Source: CAVWQV01 sp963757115
GTDB lineage: Bacteria; Pseudomonadota; Alphaproteobacteria; Acetobacterales; Acetobacteraceae
DNA length: 64,000 bases
Direction of reading: 5' to 3'
Assembly (NCBI GenBank): GCA_963757115.1
Contig: CAVWQV010000001.1
Span: 372,001-436,000, forward strand
Shown: positions 16,439 to 24,620 of the stretch, piece by piece
Layout: every line of letters starts with the position of its first letter
How positions within the stretch are numbered: position 1 is the stretch's first letter
Made by a program: the position numbers and the translations under genes
The notes under the pieces: generated by a model
Database searches by the model: none
Seen by the model: the letters and a program-made list of their open reading frames with translations, nothing else
What the model was told of the DNA's origin: nothing

Positions 16439-18961
16439 TCACGCCGGCGGCCAGGTGGGCACGTGCCACAACTCCCGAGCATAATCACGGATTGCGCGGT
16501 CTGACGAGAACCAGCCCACTCGCGCGGTGTTGAGGATGGCCGAACGCCGCCAAGCAACTGCGTCACGCCACAGCAGGTCGACCTTGCGCTGCGCATCGAA
16601 GTAGGAGCCGAAATCAGCGCACACCAGGAAGTGATCATCATGGCGAAGCGTGTGCGCGAGCCCGTGATATCGTCCTCGCTCGTCAGGGGAAAACACGCCC
16701 GCCTCGAGAGCCAGCAAAGCCTCGCCGAGGGCGCCGTTGGCCGCCACGCAGTCACTTGCATCGGCCCCGTTGGCCCGCCGCGCCGCGACCTCGGCTGCGT
16801 GCAGGCCGAAGATGAATATGTTGTCGGCCCCGACGTGGTCCCGAATTTCGATGTTGGCGCCGTCCAGGGTGCCGATCGTCAGCGCCCCGTTCAGGGCAAG
16901 CTTCATGTTACCGGTGCCCGACGCCTCCATCCCGGCCGTCGAGATCTGTTCCGAAAGGTCTGCGGCCGGAATGATCAACTCGGCCAAGCTTACGCCATAG
17001 TTCGGGAGGAACGCGACCTTGAGCCGGTCGCCGACGGTGGGGTCGGAGTTGATGACGCGCGCGACGTCGTGGGCGAGCTTGATAATGAGCTTGGCCTGAT
17101 GATAACCGGCTGCCGCCTTGCCGCCGAACACCTTGACGCGCGGGATCCACTCACGCATCGGATACGATCGGATCTCGTCGTAAAGCGCGATCGTTTCGAG
17201 GATGTTGAGCAGCTGCCGCTTGTATTCGTGGACCCGCTTGATCTGCACGTCGAACAAGGCGCCAGCATCGACCTCGATGTCGAGTTCATCGCTGATGAGT
17301 TTGGCGAGCACTCGCTTGTTGGCGAGCTTCACCGCTGCGAAACGCTCCTGAAATGCCTTATCATTTGCCAGCGGCTCCAATCCCTCGAGCGCTGTTTCGT
17401 CGTCCAGCACGCGCGAACCGACCGCTTCCACCAGCAAGTTGGTCAGTGCGGGATTCGCCTGATGTAGCCAGCGGCGGAACGTGATGCCGTTGGTCTTGTT
17501 GACGATCCTGTCGGGGAACAACCGGTGCAGGTCGCGGAACACCGTCTCCCGCATCAGCCCGGTGTGCAGCGCCGAAACGCCGTTGACGCCATGCGATCCG
17601 ATGAAAGCGAGATGCCCCATACGCACGCTGCGACCGTGCTGCTCGTCGATCAGCGAAACGCTGGAAAGCAGCGCGTCGTCGTCTCGGACCTGCGCTTGCA
17701 CTTGGGCGAGGTGGCGCGCGTTGATGAGATAGATGATCTGCATGTGGCGAGGGAGGAGCCGGTCCATCAGCGACACCGGCCAACGCTCCAAGGCTTCCGG
17801 CAGCAGCGTGTGGTTGGTGTAGCAGAACGTGCCTTGCGTGATGCGCCATGCTTCGTCCCAGCCGATATGATGCTGGTCGACGAGGATGCGCATCATCTCG
17901 GCAACACCGATCGCCGGGTGCGTGTCGTTAAGCTGGATCGCCGCCTTGTTCGGCAGTTCGCTGATATCGCTGAACAGTCGCAAGTGGCGGCGGATCAGGT
18001 CTTGCAGCGAGGCCGAGGCGAAGAAGAATTCCTGCCGGAGCCGCAACTCCCGGCCGGCGGCTGTCGCGTCGCCCGGGTAGAGCACCTTGGTGATCGCTTC
18101 GGCCCGCACCCGTTCGGCCAAGGCGCCGACATGGTCGCCAAGGTTGAAAGCGTCCAGCCGCAACGGGTCCGGCGGCCTTGCGGACCAGAGCCGCAGCGTG
18201 TTGACCCGGCGGCCACGCCAGCCGACCACGGGCGTGTCAAAGGCGACCGCCTCGACGATTTCGGCCGGCCTCCAGACGTGACGGGTCACGCCGTCAATAC
18301 CTCGTACCTCCTCGACGGTGCCGCCGAAACCGATGTCGTAGTAGAGCTCCGGTCGCTCGAACTGCCACGGGTTGCCGAATGACAGCCACTCTTCGGGGTA
18401 TTCGTGCTGCCAGCCGCCCTTGATCACTTGCTGGAATAAGCCGTGGTCATAACGGATGCCGTAGCCGTGCGCCGGCACGTCGAGGGTCGCCATGCTTTCC
18501 ATGAAGCAGGCCGCAAGCCGACCCAGGCCGCCGTTTCCGAGGGCAGCATCCGGCTCGAGCCGGCGGAGCGTGTCGAGGTCGACATCAAGCGACGCGAGCG
18601 CCAGGCGGACCGTTTCCGTCAGGCTCAGATTGTTAAGGACGTCGAACAGTTGTCGGCCGATCAGGAACTCGAGCGACAAGTAGTACACGCGTTTCGCCCC
18701 GACCTGGTTGGCTTGGTCGGTGCTGGCCATCCATCGATCCACGACCCGGTCGCGTGCGGCGAGCGCGGTGGCGATGAACCAGTCCCGCTCGGTCGCGACG
18801 ACGCGCGCCTTGCCCATCTGATAGGTCAGTTTATCGAGGATGCTCGCCCGTAATGAGGCGACATCGTCCTTCCGGCCCGCGGCTGCCGAATTCGCATCCG
18901 CTGCATTCGTCTGACCGGACTCTGTTTGCAGGTCCACAAGGGCGCCTTTCAAAAAGTCCAT
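16439..18961 (-). CDS. glgP: glycogen/starch/alpha-glucan phosphorylase
   Basis: 840 residues, typical for GT35 phosphorylases. It releases glucose-1-phosphate from alpha-1,4-glucan ends. The pyridoxal-phosphate lysine lies in EASGTGNMKLALNGALTIG near the C-terminus. Other strong family segments are YYLSLEFLIGR, DAALGNGGLGRLAACFMES and YGIRYDHGLFQQ. The N-terminal ~35 residues before LRASILDKLTYQMGK are not conserved and may be partly untranslated. It is the first gene of the minus-strand glg chain and divergent from nadQ across about 110 bp. Confidence 0.97.
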   Translation of the reverse strand: MDFLKGALVDLQTESGQTNAADANSAAAGRKDDVASLRASILDKLTYQMGKARVVATERDWFIATALAARDRVVDRWMASTDQANQVGAKRVYYLSLEFLIGRQLFDVLNNLSLTETVRLALASLDVDLDTLRRLEPDAALGNGGLGRLAACFMESMATLDVPAHGYGIRYDHGLFQQVIKGGWQHEYPEEWLSFGNPWQFERPELYYDIGFGGTVEEVRGIDGVTRHVWRPAEIVEAVAFDTPVVGWRGRRVNTLRLWSARPPDPLRLDAFNLGDHVGALAERVRAEAITKVLYPGDATAAGRELRLRQEFFFASASLQDLIRRHLRLFSDISELPNKAAIQLNDTHPAIGVAEMMRILVDQHHIGWDEAWRITQGTFCYTNHTLLPEALERWPVSLMDRLLPRHMQIIYLINARHLAQVQAQVRDDDALLSSVSLIDEQHGRSVRMGHLAFIGSHGVNGVSALHTGLMRETVFRDLHRLFPDRIVNKTNGITFRRWLHQANPALTNLLVEAVGSRVLDDETALEGLEPLANDKAFQERFAAVKLANKRVLAKLISDELDIEVDAGALFDVQIKRVHEYKRQLLNILETIALYDEIRSYPMREWIPRVKVFGGKAAAGYHQAKLIIKLAHDVARVINSDPTVGDRLKVAFLPNYGVSLAELIIPAADLSEQISTAGMEASGTGNMKLALNGALTIGTLDGANIEIRDHVGADNIFIFGLHAAEVAARRANGADASDCVAANGALGEALLALEAGVFSPDERGRYHGLAHTLRHDDHFLVCADFGSYFDAQRKVDLLWRDAVAWRRSAILNTARVGWFSSDRAIRDYARELWHVPTWPPA

Positions 18962-19043
18962 CGTCTCGTTGATCGGGGAGCACGGTCATAACGGCCCGCC
19001 GCCATAAACTGCAAGAACGGCGTGGCTGGCCATCGGACCTAGC

Positions 19044-19059
19044 AAGCTCAGCATAGCAA
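19044..19059. promoter_or_regulatory. possible NadQ-type site upstream of nadQ
   Basis: The 16-bp sequence AAGCTCAGCATAGCAA lies 15 bp before the nadQ GTG. It matches the upstream nadA dyad (ATGCTCACTCATAGCAT) at 6 of 7 left-arm and 7 of 8 right-arm positions, but its centre is one base shorter. That shorter centre could be real, or could reflect the indels seen elsewhere in this window. If functional it would allow autoregulation. This is pattern inference only. Confidence 0.35.
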
Positions 19060-19073
19060 GCGGCGGCCCGTTT

Positions 19074-20057
19074 GTGGCATCACCGAACCGGGTCCGCGTC
19101 GGGGGCTGGAGATTGAGCACAGGGCGGCGTGACCTGATCGTGAACGAACTGTCGGTAGCCGCCGATCTGATCGCCGTCTTGGTGGCCGTCACCGGAGGCG
19201 AGCCGGGCGTGCTCACGGTTGCCGAAGGCCGGGCGCTGCCCTCGGGCGCCTTCGAATCAGGTCACCGCTCGCTGCAAGCGGGGCTCCGGGCGTGGGTGGA
19301 GCGGCAAACGCATCATCCGCTGGGATACGTCGAGCAGCTCTACACCTTCGCGGACCGCGACCGGACGGAGGCGGGCGACCGCGTGATCTCGATCAGCTAT
19401 CTCGCCTTGACCCGGCAGGTATGGGCGTCCGAGGGCGACGCAAGCTGGCAGGGCTGGTACCGCTACTTCCCCTGGGAGGATCACCGGGCGGGCGCGCCGG
19501 CCGCCGCTCAGCCGATTGAGTCGCTGTTGGACATGTGGGTCAAGGCGGCGACGACCCCCAGAGCCCGGCGGGAGCGCCGGCAGCGCGTAGCGATGAACTT
19601 CGGCTTCGACCGACATGGCTGGAATGAAGAGCTGGTGCTGCAACGCTACGAGCTGCTGTACGAGGCGGGGGTTGTGCCGGAGGCGGCCCGTCAGGCCAGC
19701 GAACCGTGCACGGCCATGGTTCCGGGCCAGCCGATGCTGCACGACCACCGGCGCATCCTCGCCACCGGCATCGCCCGGCTGCGGGCCAAAATCAAATACC
19801 GGCCGGTCGTCTTCGAGCTGATGCCGCCGAGCTTCACGCTGCTGCAATTGCAGCAATGCGTCGAAGCGCTGGCCGGACAGAGGCTGCACAAGCAGAACTT
19901 CCGACGTCTGATCGAACAGCAGGATCTCGTGGAGGAAACCGGGCGGATCACCACCGAGACGGGGGGTCGGCCGGCCAAACTGTTCCGCTTCCGCCGGGAG
20001 GTGCAGCAGGAACGAGCGCTCATCGGTACCAAGCTGCCGGTCAGCCGCGCCACTTGA
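19074..20057 (+). CDS. nadQ: NadQ-like Nudix-related transcriptional regulator of NAD biosynthesis
   Basis: A 327-residue protein with an N-terminal Nudix-like domain and a C-terminal winged helix (ALAGQRLHKQNFRRLIEQQ, then TGGRPAKLFRFRRE). This is the COG4111/NrtR-like architecture known in alphaproteobacteria as NadQ, a repressor of nadABC. The Nudix box is degenerate: the catalytic REUxEE core is replaced by a stretch around LRAWVERQTH. It should therefore sense a nucleotide rather than hydrolyse one. The position directly upstream of nadABC, and the dyads in the gap, support the assignment. The GTG at 19074 is used as start; a TTG at 19113 is possible. The effector (NAD-related) is inferred from family knowledge. 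Confidence 0.82.
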   Translation: MASPNRVRVGGWRLSTGRRDLIVNELSVAADLIAVLVAVTGGEPGVLTVAEGRALPSGAFESGHRSLQAGLRAWVERQTHHPLGYVEQLYTFADRDRTEAGDRVISISYLALTRQVWASEGDASWQGWYRYFPWEDHRAGAPAAAQPIESLLDMWVKAATTPRARRERRQRVAMNFGFDRHGWNEELVLQRYELLYEAGVVPEAARQASEPCTAMVPGQPMLHDHRRILATGIARLRAKIKYRPVVFELMPPSFTLLQLQQCVEALAGQRLHKQNFRRLIEQQDLVEETGRITTETGGRPAKLFRFRREVQQERALIGTKLPVSRAT

Positions 20058-20071
20058 CAATGGCCAGGGTT

Positions 20072-20088
20072 ATGCTCACTCATAGCAT
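20072..20088. promoter_or_regulatory. candidate NadQ operator 1 before nadA
   Basis: The 17-bp dyad ATGCTCACTCATAGCAT lies in the 100-bp gap between nadQ and nadA. Its outer arms ATGCT/AGCAT are perfect inverted repeats. A TTGACA, which would be a good -35 box, sits at 20054-20059 overlapping the nadQ stop codon, so the dyad would cover the promoter spacer and -10 region. A second copy lies at 20129. The assignment to NadQ is inferred from gene context. Confidence 0.6.
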
Positions 20089-20128
20089 ATAGCAGGGCGG
20101 GCAGCCGCCCTCTTTCTGGCTCAGCCAA

Positions 20129-20145
20129 ATACTCAAACAGAGTAT
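20129..20145. promoter_or_regulatory. candidate NadQ operator 2 before nadA
   Basis: The 17-bp dyad ATACTCAAACAGAGTAT has perfect 6-bp arms (ATACTC/GAGTAT). It shares the consensus ATRCTCAnnCAKAGYAT with the site at 20072, 57 bp away centre to centre. It lies immediately upstream of the nadA ribosome binding site (AAGGAGG at 20146-20152), a position suited to repression by roadblock or by looping with the first site. Function is inferred. Confidence 0.6.
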
Positions 20146-20157
20146 AAGGAGGTTCCG

Positions 20158-21135
20158 ATGCTGTCGGAAGCCGTGGCGCGCACCGATCATCTGTATCAGC
20201 GGGTCCGGAGCGTCATCCCGCCCATCGAGTGGCCGGCGTTTGCGGAGGACGTAGAGGCCATCCTGGAGTTGAAGCGGGCGCGCAACGCGGTGGTGCTGGC
20301 GCACAACTATCAGACGCCCGAAATCTTCCACTGCGTCGCGGATATCGTGGGCGACAGTCTGGCGCTGGCCCGCCAGGCGATGCGGGTCGACGCGGAGGTG
20401 ATCGTGCTGGCGGGCGTGCACTTCATGGCGGAAACCGCGAAGCTGTTGAACCCGTCGAAAACCGTGCTGATCCCGGACACGCGCGCGGGTTGCTCCCTCG
20501 CGGAATCGATTACTGCGGATGACGTGCGGCTGCTGCGTTCGCGCTATCCGGGCGTACCGGTCGTCACCTACGTGAACACCTCGGCTGCGGTGAAAGCGGA
20601 AAGCGACATCTGCTGCACGTCGGGCAACGCGCGCAAGGTGGTGGAATCGCTCGGCGCCGAGCGCGTCATCATGCTGCCGGACGAGTACCTGGCGCGGAAC
20701 ATCGCAGCCGAAACCGGCGTCAAGATCATCACCTGGACTGGGCATTGCGAAGTGCATGAGCGGTTCACCGCGCGCGAGGTGCGCCAACTGCGCGCGGAGA
20801 ACCCCGGGCTCATCGTTCTCGCCCACCCGGAATGCCCGCCGGAGGTGGTCGCCGAAGCGGACTTCGCCGGTTCGACCGCGGCGATGGCCGACTACGTGGG
20901 GCAGCGCAAGCCGCCCCGCGTGCTGCTGCTGACCGAGTGCTCGATGAGCGACAACGTGGCTGTGCTGCACCCGGACGTCTCCTTCGTGCGGCCGTGCAAT
21001 CTCTGTCCGCATATGAAGCGCATCACGCTCGGCAATATCCGCGTGGCGCTGGAGACGATGCAGCACGAGGTCAAGGTCGAGCCGGGCATCGCGACGCGGG
21101 CGCGCCGCGCGGTCGAGCGGATGCTGGAGATCTGA
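20158..21135 (+). CDS. nadA: quinolinate synthase
   Basis: 325 residues with an optimal AAGGAGG upstream. NadA condenses iminoaspartate with dihydroxyacetone phosphate to quinolinate in NAD de novo synthesis and carries an oxygen-sensitive 4Fe-4S cluster. The three cluster cysteines are visible in SDICCTSGNARK, TWTGHCEVHERF and CNLCPHMKRI. The triplicated-fold marks VLAHNYQTPEIF, FMAETAKLLNP and GCSLAES are all present. It is first in the nadA-nadB-nadC operon, one base before the nadB start, and probably under NadQ control through the two dyads upstream. Confidence 0.97.
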   Translation: MLSEAVARTDHLYQRVRSVIPPIEWPAFAEDVEAILELKRARNAVVLAHNYQTPEIFHCVADIVGDSLALARQAMRVDAEVIVLAGVHFMAETAKLLNPSKTVLIPDTRAGCSLAESITADDVRLLRSRYPGVPVVTYVNTSAAVKAESDICCTSGNARKVVESLGAERVIMLPDEYLARNIAAETGVKIITWTGHCEVHERFTAREVRQLRAENPGLIVLAHPECPPEVVAEADFAGSTAAMADYVGQRKPPRVLLLTECSMSDNVAVLHPDVSFVRPCNLCPHMKRITLGNIRVALETMQHEVKVEPGIATRARRAVERMLEI

Positions 21136-21136
21136 G

Positions 21137-22666
21137 ATGGAACCTGGGCGGCCGGTGATCATCGGCGGCGGCGTCGCCGGGCTGCTGGTCGCACTCCACA
21201 TGGCACCGCAGCCGGTGATCCTGCTCAGCAAGGCCCCGCTTGGTGCGGAATCGTCGAGCGGCTGGGCGCAGGGCGGGGTGGCCGCGGCGGTCGGCCCCGA
21301 CGACAGCCCCGCACTGCATCTTGCGGACACATTGGCTGCGGGCAACGGTCTCGTCGACGCGGATGTTGCGCGTCGGATCGTGGAGGCCGCTCCAGCTGCG
21401 ATCGAGGATCTGCGTCGTTTCGGAGTGCGGTTCGACACGAAGCCGGACGGCTCGCTGCTGCTCGGGCGCGAAGCCGCACATGGCCGCAATCGCATCGTCC
21501 ATGCGGGCGGGGACGCCACCGGCCGCGAAATGATGCGGGCCTTGGTGGCGGCTGCGCTCGCGACCCCGTCCATCACGGTGTTGGGGGGCTGCGAGGCGCG
21601 TCGGCTCCTGATGCAGGATGGCTCTGTGGCGGGCGTGGTCGCCGTTAACGGCAGCGAGGCGACGCTGTTGCAGACCGACCGGGTCGTGATCGCCACGGGC
21701 GGCGCCGGCGGGCTGTTTCTGCATACCACCAATCCCGCCGGTTCCTTTGGCCAGGGCCTCGCACTGGCGGCCCGGGCCGGTGCGGACTTGGTCGATCTCG
21801 AGTTCGTCCAGTTCCATCCGACCGCGCTCGCGACCGAGGCCGACCCGCTCGCCTTGATCAGCGAGGCGGTGCGCGGCGAAGGAGCCGTGCTGGTCGATGA
21901 GCGGGGCGAACGATTTATGGCCGGAACGCCCGGCGCGGAACTCGCACCACGGGACGTGGTCGCACGCGCCGTGTGGCGGCATCGGGCCGACGGCCACGCC
22001 GTGTTCCTGGATGCGCGCCAAGCGCTCGGGCCGCGGTTCGCGCAGCGTTTTCCCTCCATCGCGGCGCGGTGTGCCGAAGCGGGCATCGACCCGGGGGCGG
22101 AGCCGATCCCGGTCGTGCCCGCTGCGCACTACCACATGGGGGGCATCGCCGTGGACGCGGCCGGACGCAGCAGCGTCCCGGGCCTGTGGGCCGCGGGCGA
22201 GGCCGCCTGCACCGGGCTGCATGGCGCCAACCGGCTGGCCAGCAACTCGCTTCTGGAAGCGGTTGTATGCGCTCGCGGCGTGGCCGACGATGTGGCGGGC
22301 CGATCGCCTTCGTCCAGTCGGACGGTTCGCGCCTTCGTGGTGCCGCCGAGGGCGGACCCCACCGCGGTCCGCGCCGTCGTGTCGCGTGGCCTGGGGCTGC
22401 TGCGCGACGAAGCGACGCTCCGGGCCGCCCTGGCCGAACTCTGCCCGTTGGCGACGGGAAGCGGGCCCGAGGCGGACCCGGCGGCGGTCGGCCTCATGCT
22501 GGCCGTCGCGGCCCTGCATCGCCGTGAAAGCCGCGGCGCGCATTTCCGCAACGACGCGCCCCAAGAGGAGGGGGCGTGGGCGCGCCGGGTTGTCTGGCGG
22601 CTGGACGACGCGCTCGCTTTCGCGCGGGCGTGCGAGGCGACCGTCCCGTTCGCCAGGAGGGCCTGA
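21137..22666 (+). CDS. nadB: L-aspartate oxidase
   Basis: A 509-residue FAD enzyme that oxidises L-aspartate to iminoaspartate for NadA. The FAD-binding start VIIGGGVAGLLVALHM is at the N-terminus. SSGWAQGGVAAAVGPDDS and the succinate dehydrogenase-like catalytic segment FVQFHPTAL follow, then HYHMGGIAVDAAGRSSVPGL near the active site. Its ATG lies one base after the nadA stop. Length and motifs are normal. The C-terminal helical region is present up to the TGA, two bases before nadC. Confidence 0.97.
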   Translation: MEPGRPVIIGGGVAGLLVALHMAPQPVILLSKAPLGAESSSGWAQGGVAAAVGPDDSPALHLADTLAAGNGLVDADVARRIVEAAPAAIEDLRRFGVRFDTKPDGSLLLGREAAHGRNRIVHAGGDATGREMMRALVAAALATPSITVLGGCEARRLLMQDGSVAGVVAVNGSEATLLQTDRVVIATGGAGGLFLHTTNPAGSFGQGLALAARAGADLVDLEFVQFHPTALATEADPLALISEAVRGEGAVLVDERGERFMAGTPGAELAPRDVVARAVWRHRADGHAVFLDARQALGPRFAQRFPSIAARCAEAGIDPGAEPIPVVPAAHYHMGGIAVDAAGRSSVPGLWAAGEAACTGLHGANRLASNSLLEAVVCARGVADDVAGRSPSSSRTVRAFVVPPRADPTAVRAVVSRGLGLLRDEATLRAALAELCPLATGSGPEADPAAVGLMLAVAALHRRESRGAHFRNDAPQEEGAWARRVVWRLDDALAFARACEATVPFARRA

Positions 22667-22668
22667 AC

Positions 22669-23520
22669 ATGGCTTTAGCCGGTCTGCCGCAAATCATGGT
22701 GGAACCCGTGGTACGGGCGGCACTGCTCGAGGATCTCGGCCGTGCCGGCGATATCACCACGGACGCGATCGTGCCTTCCGGCCTGCGCACCACAACGGTG
22801 CTAGCGGCCCGCCAGGCCGGGGTCATCGCCGGCCTCGACGCCGCTTCCCTGGCGTTTCGGCTGATCGATCCGGCGATCGAGGTCGCCGTCGAGCGTGGCG
22901 ACGGAAGCGCGGTGGAACCCGGGGACGTGATCGCCGTGGTGCGCGGCTCGGCGCGGGGCGTGCTGACGGCCGAGCGCGTGGCGCTCAACTTCCTTTGCCA
23001 CCTAAGCGGTGTCGCCACGGCGACGGCGGGCATTGTCGCCGCCATCCGGCCGCACAAGGCGCGGGTCTGCTGCACCCGCAAGACGATGCCGGGATTGCGC
23101 GCTCTGCAGAAACACGCGCTCCGCGTCGGCGGCGGCAGCAATCACCGCTTCGGCCTCGACGACGCGGTACTGATCAAGGACAACCACGTCGCCATCGCGG
23201 GCGGCATCCGCCCCGCGCTCGAACGGGTGCGCGGCGCCGTGGGGCATCTCGTCAAGGTGGAGATCGAGGTGGACACGCTGGCGCAACTGGACGAGGCGCT
23301 GGGCTTCGGCGTCGACGCGGTGCTGCTCGACAACATGGGGCCGGACATGCTGCGCGAGGCGGTGGCGATGGTGGCCGGCCGCGCCATCACGGAAGCCTCC
23401 GGCCGCATTTCCGCCATGACGGCTCCCGCAATCGCGGCCAGTGGCGTCGATCTGATGTCGATCGGCTGGCTGACCCACAGCGCGACCGTGCTCGACATCG
23501 GGCTCGATCATCGCGCCTGA
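22669..23520 (+). CDS. nadC: nicotinate-nucleotide pyrophosphorylase (carboxylating)
   Basis: A 283-residue quinolinate phosphoribosyltransferase, which converts quinolinate and PRPP to nicotinate mononucleotide. Family marks are EDLGRAGDITTDAIVP at the N-terminus, ERVALNFLCHLSGVATAT, CTRKTMPGLR and GGGSNHRFGLDDAVLIKDNH. The ATG at 22669 is two bases after nadB. Longer in-frame starts inside nadB are not supported. It is the last gene of the nad operon. It converges with the acyltransferase gene across 11 bp and no terminator is obvious there. Confidence 0.97.
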   Translation: MALAGLPQIMVEPVVRAALLEDLGRAGDITTDAIVPSGLRTTTVLAARQAGVIAGLDAASLAFRLIDPAIEVAVERGDGSAVEPGDVIAVVRGSARGVLTAERVALNFLCHLSGVATATAGIVAAIRPHKARVCCTRKTMPGLRALQKHALRVGGGSNHRFGLDDAVLIKDNHVAIAGGIRPALERVRGAVGHLVKVEIEVDTLAQLDEALGFGVDAVLLDNMGPDMLREAVAMVAGRAITEASGRISAMTAPAIAASGVDLMSIGWLTHSATVLDIGLDHRA

Positions 23521-23531
23521 GCCGGGCGGGC

Positions 23532-24620
23532 TTATAGCACCCGGCGCGCGCCCGGCAGCAACAAGACCACGCTCGCGGCCAGGACAGAGGCGCAGCAGGC
23601 CAAGGTGCCGACCCCTGCGGCCATGACAGGTCCGGGCACATCCCATTTGTCGAGCGCGAGCGCGATCCCGACGAGCAGAGGGGGGTGGATCACGTAAACG
23701 GTGTAGGCTCTCGCTGAAAGAAACCGGGTGAACCCCGTCGAATGATTGACCCGGGCGCGGAACAGCCAGAGCAGCCCAAGGATCACGCCCCAGGCGAAGA
23801 ACGGTTCGAAGAACGCGTAAAACAGCGCTTCCACCGACCAACCGCCGGCGTAACCCGTCTTGCCCGCAAAGTGCGCGAAACCGACCAGAGTGCCGAAGGC
23901 GAGCGCGGAAACCAGCAGCCAGGGTGCCGCGAGCCGCCAAGTGACCCGCTCCAGCCAGCGCCCACGCGCCGCGACGATCCCGATCGCGAACAGGAACGCA
24001 TAGGACGCGAAATAGCCGATCTGCAGGTTGGAGATGCTGATGCCGACTGGGAAGAACAGCCGCAGCGCGAACGCCGCCCCGCCCACGGCGACGGCCGAGA
24101 ACAGGATTGCAGGATGGCCCGGCAGCCGGGGACAGGGCTCAGCCGCTACCGATGGCCGTTGCAGAGCGCTGAACAGCATGTAGAGGGCTGCGAAGATCAG
24201 CAGCGCTTCGGCGAACCACAGCGGTCCGCTCGAGAACCGGCCGTGCGCAATCAGCCAAGTCCAATAGGACAGGAGAGCAGGTGGATTGTGCGCGTGTGCC
24301 AGGGCAACCGTGAAAGGATCGAGCAAGAAGCCGAAGACGAGCAGCGGCACCCCGAGCCGGAGCAGCCGGTCGGCGGCGAACCGCGCCGGCCCCTTGCGGT
24401 CCAACGATCCGGGCGTGAAGTAACCGGCGATGAGAAAGAAAAAGCCCATGAAGAACGCCTGGTTCGCGGCCGTGAATAAGGTGAGGGAGGGGCTCGATCC
24501 CCTCGGCGCCTCGTAGAGATACCACCCGCCGGACGCGCCATAGGTGATCGCGGCGTGGTGGAACACGACCAACGCCGTCATCGCCACACGGAGATGGTCG
24601 ATGAACGGCGTGCGGTTCAT
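23532..24620 (-). CDS. acyltransferase family 3 membrane protein
   Basis: A roughly 362-residue integral membrane protein with about ten hydrophobic segments. The N-terminal IDHLRVAMTALVVFHHAA matches the conserved acyltransferase-3 (OafA/OpgC/glucans modification) opening, in which the histidines and Arg are functional. The C-terminal ARAYTVYVIHPPLLV is also characteristic. Such enzymes O-acylate surface glycans or small molecules. Its ATG overlaps the stop of the flavin monooxygenase gene by 4 bp, implying coupled translation, so the acceptor might be linked to that pathway. The substrate is unknown. Confidence 0.85.
   Translation of the reverse strand: MNRTPFIDHLRVAMTALVVFHHAAITYGASGGWYLYEAPRGSSPSLTLFTAANQAFFMGFFFLIAGYFTPGSLDRKGPARFAADRLLRLGVPLLVFGFLLDPFTVALAHAHNPPALLSYWTWLIAHGRFSSGPLWFAEALLIFAALYMLFSALQRPSVAAEPCPRLPGHPAILFSAVAVGGAAFALRLFFPVGISISNLQIGYFASYAFLFAIGIVAARGRWLERVTWRLAAPWLLVSALAFGTLVGFAHFAGKTGYAGGWSVEALFYAFFEPFFAWGVILGLLWLFRARVNHSTGFTRFLSARAYTVYVIHPPLLVGIALALDKWDVPGPVMAAGVGTLACCASVLAASVVLLLPGARRVL

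Noticed and set aside
20080..22086. Long minus-strand frame opposite nadA/nadB
   Set aside because: Ser/Arg/Ala-rich shadow without motifs; nadA and nadB on the plus strand are unambiguous.
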